8,359 bases of DNA from an uncultured Clostridia bacterium. GTDB lineage: Bacteria > Bacillota > Clostridia > Oscillospirales > Acutalibacteraceae. The position numbers were made by a program, and so were the translations under genes. The stretch's first letter is position 1. Each line of letters starts with the position of its first letter. Below the pieces are notes generated by a model. The model made no database searches and was not told where the DNA came from. It saw only the letters and a program-made list of their open reading frames with translations. The DNA is taken from positions 1 through 8,359 of the forward strand of contig CALWVC010000061.1 of the NCBI GenBank assembly GCA_944384865.1, read 5' to 3'. Shown one piece after another: positions 1-5,346 of the stretch.

Positions 1-422
1 TGCAGCATACTCATACGCGACGCTTTGCGTTCGCCGGGCAGCGCCTCGACCACCGGGCTGATCAACACCTCTAACAACCCGCCGCCGACCGCGTTAAGCA
101 AAACGGCGGTCAAAATGCCCAGATACGGCGCCGCCATCACAGACGGCAGCAGTCCCAACAGGCACATGCCCAGACAGGTAAATCCAAACGCCGTTAGCAG
201 CGCCGTACGATACCCGATTCGCCGAATGATCAGCGGGGCAATAAAATCCACCGCCAGCTGCACAGAAAAGTTTAATACGATCAGCAGGCTGATCTGATCC
301 AGAGAGATCCCAAACTGCCGGTTGAAGGTCACAAATAGCAGCGCCGGCAGGTTGTTAACCGCCGCCTGGGTGATATAGCCGAAATAACAGCCGTATAACG
401 TGTGTTTCGCGGTAAGACGCAT
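1..422 (-). CDS. MFS transporter, N-terminal part (runs off left edge)
   Basis: The 140 visible codons encode a very hydrophobic protein with about four membrane segments (roughly residues 7-32, 42-66, 70-92 and 95-118). A short basic turn, IIRRIGYRTA, follows the second segment; this is the conserved basic cytoplasmic loop (loop 2-3) typical of Major Facilitator Superfamily carriers. Segment 4 ends in a Gly-rich stretch, NAVGGGLLEV. The ATG at 422 is chosen because AAAGGA (complement of 430-437) lies at good spacing. The family moves small solutes by proton-coupled symport or antiport; the substrate cannot be told from half a protein. The neighbour across a 101-bp gap is the alkyltransferase-like gene on the same strand, with no sign of a functional link. 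Codon use is GC-rich like the other flank genes. The MFS call is an inference from topology and loop pattern, without a database match. Confidence 0.75.
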   Translation of the reverse strand, partial: MRLTAKHTLYGCYFGYITQAAVNNLPALLFVTFNRQFGISLDQISLLIVLNFSVQLAVDFIAPLIIRRIGYRTALLTAFGFTCLGMCLLGLLPSVMAAPYLGILTAVLLNAVGGGLLEVLISPVVEALPGERKASRMSML

Positions 423-476
423 AAAACCGTCCTTTCTGAATATGCAGCGCCTGTATGACAGCCGCCCGATACATCT

Positions 477-492
477 GTAACATAGTAACATA
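477..492. repeat. Tandem 8-bp direct repeat upstream of the transporter gene
   Basis: GTAACATA occurs twice back to back (477-484 and 485-492), about 55 bases upstream of the transporter start and overlapping where its promoter should lie. The second copy also forms a short inverted repeat GTAA-CATAC-TTAC (485-497). This could be an operator for a local regulator. I found no convincing -35/-10 pair, so the role is open. Confidence 0.3.
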
Positions 493-523
493 CTTACAAC
501 AAATCTATTACTGCTTCGCAGCC

Positions 524-880
524 TCAAATATGCAGCTGTTCAAACAGCTGCTGCAGCCGCCGGACCGTATCATCGTCTGTTTTCCAGCCGTATTGCTGCA
601 GATTCACCCGGCCGGTATCGTCCAGCCGCACACCCTCCTGCTCCAGCAGCCGGCGCTGCAGCCCCGGAACCACAAAGCTGTCCGCGCCGCTCAGCCGCCC
701 CTGTGCGTTCACCACCCGGTGCGCCGGCACCTGCGCGCCGGACAGCCGGTGCCCCAGCGTAAACCCGGCCAGCCGCGCGCACCGCGGCCGGCCGCATAAC
801 AGCGCCAGCTGTCCATAGGTCGCTACCCGGCCGCAGGGAATCCGGGCGCACACCTGCTCGATCCGTTTATAAAAATCCAT
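524..880 (-). CDS. Alkyltransferase-like protein (ATL), MGMT family without the active-site Cys
   Basis: This 118-aa protein has the fold signature of the O6-alkylguanine-DNA alkyltransferase C-terminal domain: CGRVATYGQLA (residues 16-26, start of the helix-turn-helix), R36 in the arginine-finger position, and the active-site loop VPAHRVVNAQGRLSG (51-65). In true methyltransferases the loop reads PCHRV; here the acceptor Cys is Ala (A53), so it cannot take up an alkyl group. Known ATL proteins with Trp or Ala at this site bind O6-alkylguanine, flip the base and hand the lesion to nucleotide excision repair. The start is ATG 880, with GGGAG just upstream. A longer frame back to 961 would begin inside the promoter spacer (948-977), so it is rejected. 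Length fits stand-alone ATL proteins (about 100-120 aa). It appears monocistronic. Confidence 0.88.
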   Translation of the reverse strand: MDFYKRIEQVCARIPCGRVATYGQLALLCGRPRCARLAGFTLGHRLSGAQVPAHRVVNAQGRLSGADSFVVPGLQRRLLEQEGVRLDDTGRVNLQQYGWKTDDDTVRRLQQLFEQLHI

Positions 881-947
881 CGCCGTCTCCCAAAGTGAAA
901 TAGGCCTGATTGATCCTATGCGGCGAACATATGATTCGACGCATATC

Positions 948-977
948 AATATACCAGACACACAGGTCTGCTGTCAA
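948..977 (-). promoter_or_regulatory. Sigma-A-type promoter for the ATL gene, with inverted repeat in its spacer
   Basis: On the minus strand TTGACA (977-972) and TATATT (953-948) are separated by 18 bases; this matches the consensus 6/6 and 5/6. Transcription would begin near 940, giving a leader of about 60 nt before ATG 880. The spacer contains CAGAC-ACACAG-GTCTG (955-970), and ATATG/CATAT (929-933 and 942-946) lies over the start region; both could be operator half-sites. Confidence 0.65.
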
Positions 978-1056
978 TATGTATGCCGCAAACAACCGTT
1001 GCCGATTCTTTCAAAACCCGGATGTCCGCATCACAGACTTCGCCGCGCTCCTTTAC

Positions 1057-1092
1057 GTTGTATAACAGACGGTGCTCCGCCTGTTATACAAC
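1057..1092. repeat. Perfect 12-bp inverted repeat (hairpin) with competing partner
   Basis: GTTGTATAACAG (1057-1068) and CTGTTATACAAC (1081-1092) are exact reverse complements, and the 12-base loop can add CGG/CCG pairs around TGCT. It lies just after the stop of the 74-aa gene, but neither strand has a T-run after the stem, so it is not a normal intrinsic terminator. TAACAGACGG (1063-1072) is also complementary to 1126-1135 inside the gene end, giving a second, mutually exclusive pairing. Confidence 0.55.
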
Positions 1093-1112
1093 AATTATCC
1101 CGTTGATTTATA

Positions 1113-1337
1113 TTATGCGCAAACGCCGTCTGTTACCTGCTTTTTGATCCGATTCTCATAGCCGCAAAACGCTTTCGCAAATTTCTCAATTTCAATCCAG
1201 GCGCCGCAATCTCTGTCCTGATACAATACAAACTGATAGCCGTTGGACCAATCATAATGCAAAAGATCATCCAGATCTCTTTCCAAAAACAACTTGTAAT
1301 ATTCATGGTTATCAAAATCCGGAATTTTATTATTCAC
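1113..1337 (-). CDS. Small protein of unknown function (74 aa)
   Basis: I do not recognise this protein. It is 74 aa, acidic in the first half and basic near the end, with aromatic residues spread throughout (HEYYKLF, HYDWSNGYQF, GAWIEIEKFAKAF). It has no signal peptide, membrane segment or repeat and looks like a small soluble cytosolic protein. The start is a GTG at 1337; an in-frame stop lies two codons upstream, so no longer version exists. The ribosome binding site is weak (GGTGA, loosely placed). A good promoter lies 170 bases upstream (1508-1535) on the same strand, with a decayed methyltransferase fragment between. It could be a genuine small gene, perhaps accessory-region cargo such as an immunity-type protein, or the tail of a broken larger gene. 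The start codon and weak RBS keep confidence modest. Confidence 0.45.
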   Translation of the reverse strand: MNNKIPDFDNHEYYKLFLERDLDDLLHYDWSNGYQFVLYQDRDCGAWIEIEKFAKAFCGYENRIKKQVTDGVCA

Positions 1338-1368
1338 GGTTCACAGTTTTTCACCATTGCTTCTGTTT

Positions 1369-1446
1369 TTACTTTGCCTGCTGTAGCAAAACAACCGTTT
1401 CGACATGGCGCGACATGCTCTGATTGATGTCTGAATATTGGCTGAT
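1369..1446 (-). pseudogene. Remnant of the C-terminal end of an RlmD-type rRNA methyltransferase
   Basis: The minus-strand frame, open from the stop at 1447-1449 to the stop at 1369-1371, reads ...SMSRHVETVVLLQQAK. HVETVVLL is the hallmark end of RlmD/TrmA-family uracil methyltransferases; the intact gene at the right of this window ends AHVETVVLMSKTEK. Only about 25 codons remain, with none of the SAM-binding or catalytic motifs. At DNA level it matches the intact copy mainly at first and second codon positions, so it is an old or foreign copy, not a fresh duplication. It most likely marks the far border of an insertion into a methyltransferase 3' end, but could be debris of a separate paralogue. 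Confidence 0.5.
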
Positions 1447-1507
1447 TCAGAGGCGTTTTTTGTATGGTTCTTGGGAACATATCCAGCGCCTGATATACCT
1501 ATTATCT

Positions 1508-1535
1508 ATTTTACTGTCTAAACCCTGTTTGTCAA
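1508..1535 (-). promoter_or_regulatory. Sigma-A-type promoter reading toward the 74-aa gene
   Basis: On the minus strand TTGACA (1535-1530, 6/6) and TAAAAT (1513-1508, 5/6) are 16 bases apart. The predicted start is near 1500, leaving about 165 nt of leader before GTG 1337. The leader passes through the methyltransferase remnant. Confidence 0.5.
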
Positions 1536-1539
1536 TGGG

Positions 1540-1868
1540 ATCAGGCCAACATTTCGCAATTGCTACTATATAATACTTGACCGTCTGATAGGGTGGAGGT
1601 TCATTGTCTTAACCCGCTTGACTTATTTTAGGGAATGGTTCCACTTGGACTTGTTTTTGAACAGAGCGCCATGCACTCAAGCCAAGCAAGTTGTGCACAA
1701 GAATGCTGACGGTGTTATAGGCAGTATCTCTGGCAATATCATACGATACCGAAAATATCGCCGGTAATTGCAGGGGTTTGGATATATTTTGGTGTATATA
1801 CACAAATTAGCGCGCAAACTTTTGTTAGATATTCAAATCCGCCCGAAACACGGCTGTGTGCATTTTTT
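1540..1868. other. Intergenic stretch with no recognisable gene
   Basis: About 330 bases between the fibre-operon terminator and the 1508-1535 promoter. The minus-strand frame 1609-1803 (64 codons, GTG start, no ribosome binding site) has no motif I recognise, and its codon pattern is not convincing. The stretch may be a decayed gene or insertion sequence, but I see no terminal inverted repeats or transposase motif to support that. Confidence 0.4.
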
Positions 1869-1869
1869 G

Positions 1870-1912
1870 AAAAAACAGCAGGCTTTAAGCAAAATCTGCT
1901 CAAAGCCTGCTG
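1870..1912 (-). terminator. Intrinsic terminator ending the fibre operon
   Basis: CAGCAGGCTTT (1876-1886) pairs perfectly with AAAGCCTGCTG (1902-1912); after one mismatch, four further pairs (AGCA/TGCT) close a 5-base loop. On the minus strand the stem is followed by six T (complement of 1870-1875). It lies 78 bases after the stop of the last operon gene. The plus strand also has a weaker T-rich tail, so it may act in both directions. Confidence 0.9.
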
Positions 1913-1989
1913 CTTTATTTTACAGGGGTGGAATTTTGGCTACAATGTTTTTGCAGCCTGCCACCGCGTGATCTTATAAGTATATTCCG

Positions 1990-3438
1990 TTACGGAGTAA
2001 CGGTTACTCCACCTGCATCAGAAGAAACAGTTACCACATCCGGAGACACACCGTCTATTGTCGTCGTCTGTCCGTCATATGCAGCAGCGTAGATAGGTGC
2101 ACGGTCTGTCGTTTTACCGTAGTTAAGCGTTACGCTTTTCAGTATGCAGGAAGCGTCCCATGGATAAGAGGTAGAACGGTCGCCTACTACCAGAACGGCT
2201 ACAGGAACTTCGTTTCCGGCGCCCCATTTGCTTTCATCATACTTGGCCCAATTTGCCTCGGTATACGCAAGCGTATTGTTAAGCGTGCTGTTCGTAATCG
2301 TAGCATTACCGGTGCGGACAATTACAGCCTGACGGCCTGCAGTGATGTCAGAATCGGTAACGGTCAACCTGCCGGGTACATTCATCAAAATACCTGTGCA
2401 GTCGCCGTCTCCCTGACCATCTACAATCAGGTTAGATTTGATAACGTTAATTACAACGCCTTGACCGGTCTGCGTATTCAACGCATTGGTGGATATTGCA
2501 AAATAGCTATCGGTAGTAATGGTTGAATTGATAACATCGATGCTTGCTGTTTCAATGCCGTAGTCTACAAGGATACTGCCATCGCCAAGATCTATATCAA
2601 CATTATCAAGCACTACTGCAGAGCCTTCGCCTACGGCAAGACCTGCATAGTTCGGATCTTCGATGTTTGTCATTTCAATATTACCGTTCTTCAAGGTTAA
2701 AGACTCACCTGAAGCAACCACTACCGAGTCGCCGTCACCTGAAACCGTCAGTTTATTTCCGTTCAGATTGATGTCAGCGCCGCCTGCGCCATTGAGTGTA
2801 TCCACATCAACTGTAACATCCCCTGTCAAAACTACAGGCGTGCCTGCCGCAATGGCGTTTTTTGCCTCTGTGTTGTCATTTGTGATTACTGAATCCTTTG
2901 CCGCAAATGCAGCGGCTGCATCATCAAATGATGCCTGCTGAATCGCATACGCCTTGAAGGTCAGGGCAAGACCCTCTTTAAGGATGCCATCTTCATCAAC
3001 CATATGGGTGTTTTCAAGAGTCGCGTCATAACTAACTTTGTTGCCTTCAAGCACGTAGAATTCCTTTACTTCATCGTCTGCTGCTACCTCACGGTAGTAA
3101 ACGCCCTTGTAACCGTCAAGCGGCTCCCAGCCCTCGGCGATTTTATAATCAACCAGCCCGTCGGTGTTATCGGTAACCACTACGTAAACATAAGAATCTA
3201 CGGTGTTGTTAACCGTAACTTTAGGGTCTTTTTCCGCAGTTGTTCCGGGAATGATCTCGTAATCATTATCGGTGGTTTCGGCCAGGTCAACCGTTACCTG
3301 ATTAGGGTTGAATTCGTTGACTACGTCCTCGGTTTCGCTTTTAAGATAGGAGAGCGTTCCGCCGCCTATCAGCGCAGCCGCCGCTAATATTGTAGCTACG
3401 CCTGTGGTTAATAGTCTTATTTTTTTACTTTGAGCCAT
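1990..3438 (-). CDS. TasA-like fibre protein with C-terminal beta-helix domain (copy A, 482 aa)
   Basis: Secreted surface protein, last gene of the operon. Residues 1-30 are a SipW-class signal peptide (basic SKKIR, hydrophobic core, GGGTLS, cut probably near S30/Y31), followed by the family-typical VVNEF (39-43). Residues about 44-169 are a TasA/CalY-like module with the motif IPGTTAEKDPKVTV (62-75) and the closing strand LTFKAYAIQQA (159-169). From about 185 to 482 it carries repeated beta-strand/turn units (INLNGNKLTV, LTLKNGNIEM, VVLDNVDIDL) typical of a right-handed parallel beta-helix, ending without a wall anchor. The start is ATG 3438, with AAAGGA 8 bases away; an in-frame ATG at 3447 sits in the ribosome binding site and is rejected. 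Residues 1-169 are identical to the preceding gene. Probably it enters the fibre through its TasA module and displays the helix as an adhesin or glycan-binding head; that role is inferred. Confidence 0.85.
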   Translation of the reverse strand: MAQSKKIRLLTTGVATILAAAALIGGGTLSYLKSETEDVVNEFNPNQVTVDLAETTDNDYEIIPGTTAEKDPKVTVNNTVDSYVYVVVTDNTDGLVDYKIAEGWEPLDGYKGVYYREVAADDEVKEFYVLEGNKVSYDATLENTHMVDEDGILKEGLALTFKAYAIQQASFDDAAAAFAAKDSVITNDNTEAKNAIAAGTPVVLTGDVTVDVDTLNGAGGADINLNGNKLTVSGDGDSVVVASGESLTLKNGNIEMTNIEDPNYAGLAVGEGSAVVLDNVDIDLGDGSILVDYGIETASIDVINSTITTDSYFAISTNALNTQTGQGVVINVIKSNLIVDGQGDGDCTGILMNVPGRLTVTDSDITAGRQAVIVRTGNATITNSTLNNTLAYTEANWAKYDESKWGAGNEVPVAVLVVGDRSTSYPWDASCILKSVTLNYGKTTDRAPIYAAAYDGQTTTIDGVSPDVVTVSSDAGGVTVTP

Positions 3439-3443
3439 AATAA
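2933..3443. repeat. 511-bp direct repeat, copy A
   Basis: Identical, as read by eye, to 4304-4814 (offset 1371). It starts 5 bp before the ATG and ends within codon 169, exactly where the TasA-like module meets the variable head. Codon 169 itself is GCA here and GCC in the other copy. Synonymous sites are unchanged over the whole block, so the copies are very recent or kept alike by gene conversion. Confidence 0.95.
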
Positions 3444-3516
3444 ACATCCTTTCTTAACAACAAATTTGCCATGATTAACATTGAAATTTGTTTTTGACAA
3501 TGCTGTCGGGAGAATA

Positions 3517-4809
3517 TTATAGTTCTCCTTTTTTAATAGCTACATCGTCATACATCTCGGGGGTATAAGGCGTGTCATTGAAAGTACCGCCCTCGATTTT
3601 TACATAGTTGGATAAGGTACCACCACTGACCGAGACGATTGTATAATAATTTTCGGTATTAAATTCACCGTTATGAATTACAAAGTCGTAATCATAGCCG
3701 CCCACTTCAAAAATATACTGCTCTGCCGCAACTGCCGTAAATGTTCCGCCATGGATTTCAGCGCCGAAGTTTGCATAAACGCCGCATCTATCGTTTTCTC
3801 TTGCGGTATATCTACCGCTTTCTATTACAAGATGCGAATCGGTAGCTTGTACCATTCCGGTTACATTGCAATTTTTAAGAGTCATGGCAATACCATGTCC
3901 GTACGACTTAACCGCAGCTTCTATATCATCATCTGATTCAACCGTTACATTTTCCAGAGTAAAATCTACTTCATAGTTTGCGCCATCACTGTAAACGTCA
4001 ATCGGCATAAACCAATAATCGGCACTGCCACCTTTAACGGTTCCGCCTTTAACCTTCACAGCGATATCTGTATTTGAAGCATAGTTACCGATTGATACAC
4101 CTCCGGCATCCAGCGTATATCCATTTAAATCAAGCGTCATGCTTTTATCAGTGATAACAATCGGTATATCCGTTGTAATATCCATACAAAGCTTTACTGT
4201 GCCGCCCGGCTCGCAATCGTTGATAGCCTGCTGAAGCTTCTCGCCGGTTGTAATGCAGCAGGTGAGTTCCTTATCATAAGCGTCCTTTGCGCTTTCAAAG
4301 CCGGCCTGCTGAATCGCATACGCCTTGAAGGTCAGGGCAAGACCCTCTTTAAGGATGCCATCTTCATCAACCATATGGGTGTTTTCAAGAGTCGCGTCAT
4401 AACTAACTTTGTTGCCTTCAAGCACGTAGAATTCCTTTACTTCATCGTCTGCTGCTACCTCACGGTAGTAAACGCCCTTGTAACCGTCAAGCGGCTCCCA
4501 GCCCTCGGCGATTTTATAATCAACCAGCCCGTCGGTGTTATCGGTAACCACTACGTAAACATAAGAATCTACGGTGTTGTTAACCGTAACTTTAGGGTCT
4601 TTTTCCGCAGTTGTTCCGGGAATGATCTCGTAATCATTATCGGTGGTTTCGGCCAGGTCAACCGTTACCTGATTAGGGTTGAATTCGTTGACTACGTCCT
4701 CGGTTTCGCTTTTAAGATAGGAGAGCGTTCCGCCGCCTATCAGCGCAGCCGCCGCTAATATTGTAGCTACGCCTGTGGTTAATAGTCTTATTTTTTTACT
4801 TTGAGCCAT
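3517..4809 (-). CDS. TasA-like fibre protein with C-terminal beta-helix domain (copy B, 430 aa)
   Basis: Same design as the downstream gene: SipW-class signal peptide (1-30), TasA/CalY-like module to residue 169, then a different beta-helix-like head (about 185-430) beginning TTGEKLQQAINDCEPGGTVK. This opening and MTLDLNGYTLDAG, which follows it, are common at the start of parallel beta-helix surface domains in Firmicutes. Later strands repeat a xGGTxxxx pattern (VKGGTVKGG, IHGGTFTAV, IEGGTFNDT), fitting stacked rungs. There is no sorting signal or C-terminal membrane helix. The start is ATG 4809, with AAAGGA 9 bases upstream. The stop at 3517 lies 78 bases before the next gene, so the two are surely co-transcribed. 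Heads of the two copies share fold style but little sequence. Ligand unknown; adhesion or glycan binding is inference. Confidence 0.85.
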   Translation of the reverse strand: MAQSKKIRLLTTGVATILAAAALIGGGTLSYLKSETEDVVNEFNPNQVTVDLAETTDNDYEIIPGTTAEKDPKVTVNNTVDSYVYVVVTDNTDGLVDYKIAEGWEPLDGYKGVYYREVAADDEVKEFYVLEGNKVSYDATLENTHMVDEDGILKEGLALTFKAYAIQQAGFESAKDAYDKELTCCITTGEKLQQAINDCEPGGTVKLCMDITTDIPIVITDKSMTLDLNGYTLDAGGVSIGNYASNTDIAVKVKGGTVKGGSADYWFMPIDVYSDGANYEVDFTLENVTVESDDDIEAAVKSYGHGIAMTLKNCNVTGMVQATDSHLVIESGRYTARENDRCGVYANFGAEIHGGTFTAVAAEQYIFEVGGYDYDFVIHNGEFNTENYYTIVSVSGGTLSNYVKIEGGTFNDTPYTPEMYDDVAIKKGEL

Positions 4810-4814
4810 AATAA
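4304..4814. repeat. 511-bp direct repeat, copy B
   Basis: Partner of 2933-3443. Sequence diverges abruptly on both sides: upstream at 4815 within the leader and downstream at 4303 at the module/head junction. Recombination between the copies would delete 1371 bp and join this gene's leader and N-module to the head of copy A. Confidence 0.95.
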
Positions 4815-4840
4815 TTTATCCTTTCATTTTTTATGCTTAA

Positions 4841-4866
4841 GAAACGGTAAACATCTTCACCGTTTC
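4841..4866 (-). promoter_or_regulatory. Hairpin in the leader of the first large fibre gene
   Basis: GAAACGGT (4841-4848) pairs with ACCGTTTC (4859-4866) around a 10-base loop, 32 bases upstream of ATG 4809. A smaller stem, ATCTT/AAGAT (4871-4884), stands next to it. No T-run follows, so RNA processing or control of expression relative to the upstream anchor gene fits better than termination. Confidence 0.4.
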
Positions 4867-4951
4867 GAGCATCTTGATTAAGATTTGCCATGCATTTGCG
4901 TTGCGGGAGTTTAAGTTCTTCCGGTTGATTTCGCATTTGCACCACCCATTG

Positions 4952-5311
4952 CTAATGGGTTTCTTTTTGGTTTTTACCGCCCGACTTTCCGGTCAGCATA
5001 AGTCCTGCAAGGCTGATGCATATACCAAGTAAGTAAAACGCCAGATGGTCGTCGTTACCTGTTGACGGGCTTTCCGATTCGCCCGGCTCTGAGGAATCGT
5101 CCGGTTCAGATGGCTCGTCGGGTTCAGATGGCTCGTCGGGCGTTGACATTGCATCGCTCGCAAAAGTATTCACGCAGGTTGCCGAAAGCGAGGTAATATA
5201 AGATACAGTGCTTTTCACAGGCTGTGAGGTTAGTCCCAATACCAGGCAAATACACAGCATGAACAAAAAAAACTGCTTGCAGGCGATAAATTGTCCCCTG
5301 CTTTTCTTCAT
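4952..5311 (-). CDS. Small SipW-signal protein with Pro/Glu/Ser linker and SPSTG wall-sorting signal
   Basis: 119 aa. Residues 1-37 form a long signal peptide with hydrophobic core FFLFMLCICLVLGL (14-27). The SipW-type stretch STVSYITSLSATCVNTF (34-50) closely parallels SWLSSTSQPVVNTF in the upstream TasA-like protein. No TasA domain follows; instead comes an acidic linker of DEPSEP repeats (59-80), then SPSTGN (81-86), a hydrophobic helix (90-107) and a basic tail (GKSGGKNQK). This is a complete sortase signal; SPxTG variants are used in clostridia such as C. difficile. The mature protein is therefore little more than an N-terminal strand on a wall-linked stalk. The ribosome binding site AAGGAGGT (5319-5326) is ideal. 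It sits 35 bases after the TasA-like gene. Inferred job: anchor the fibre base, a TapA-like task. It is not a TapA homologue that I can recognise. Confidence 0.8.
   Translation of the reverse strand: MKKSRGQFIACKQFFLFMLCICLVLGLTSQPVKSTVSYITSLSATCVNTFASDAMSTPDEPSEPDEPSEPDDSSEPGESESPSTGNDDHLAFYLLGICISLAGLMLTGKSGGKNQKETH
5103..5138 (-). repeat. In-frame 18-bp tandem repeat in the linker
   Basis: GGTTCAGATGGCTCGTCG occurs twice in tandem (5103-5120 and 5121-5138, plus strand), with degenerate copies flanking it. Eighteen bases equal six codons (DEPSEP), so slippage would lengthen or shorten the stalk without breaking the frame. Confidence 0.85.
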
Positions 5312-5346
5312 AAAAAATACCTCCTTCTTTCAGATTTACGCGTGTG

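Noticed and set aside
881..961. 27-residue N-terminal extension of the ATL protein
   Set aside because: It would start inside the spacer of a strong promoter, before the transcription start, and has no ribosome binding site. ATG 880 with GGGAG is better.
1057..1092. Hairpin read as an ordinary intrinsic terminator of the 74-aa gene
   Set aside because: No T-run follows on either strand, so it is reported as an inverted repeat instead.
1609..1803. 64-codon minus-strand frame, considered as a transposase fragment
   Set aside because: No catalytic motif, no terminal inverted repeats and no ribosome binding site; I could not tie it to a family.
3004..3387. Plus-strand 127-codon frame, with an identical copy at 4375-4758
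   Set aside because: It is the antisense shadow of the TasA-like module. The two copies are identical only because the 511-bp repeat is, and neither has a ribosome binding site.
3461..3490. CAAATTT/AAATTTG inverted repeat between the two large genes, considered as a terminator or promoter
   Set aside because: All-AT-type arms with a 16-base loop, no T-run, and no -10 at proper distance from the nearby TTGTCA.
4944..4960. ACCCATT-GCT-AATGGGT with a T-rich plus-strand tail, considered as a terminator
   Set aside because: The T-run is on the plus strand, where no gene ends. On the minus strand it overlaps the stop codon of the anchor gene and has no T-run.
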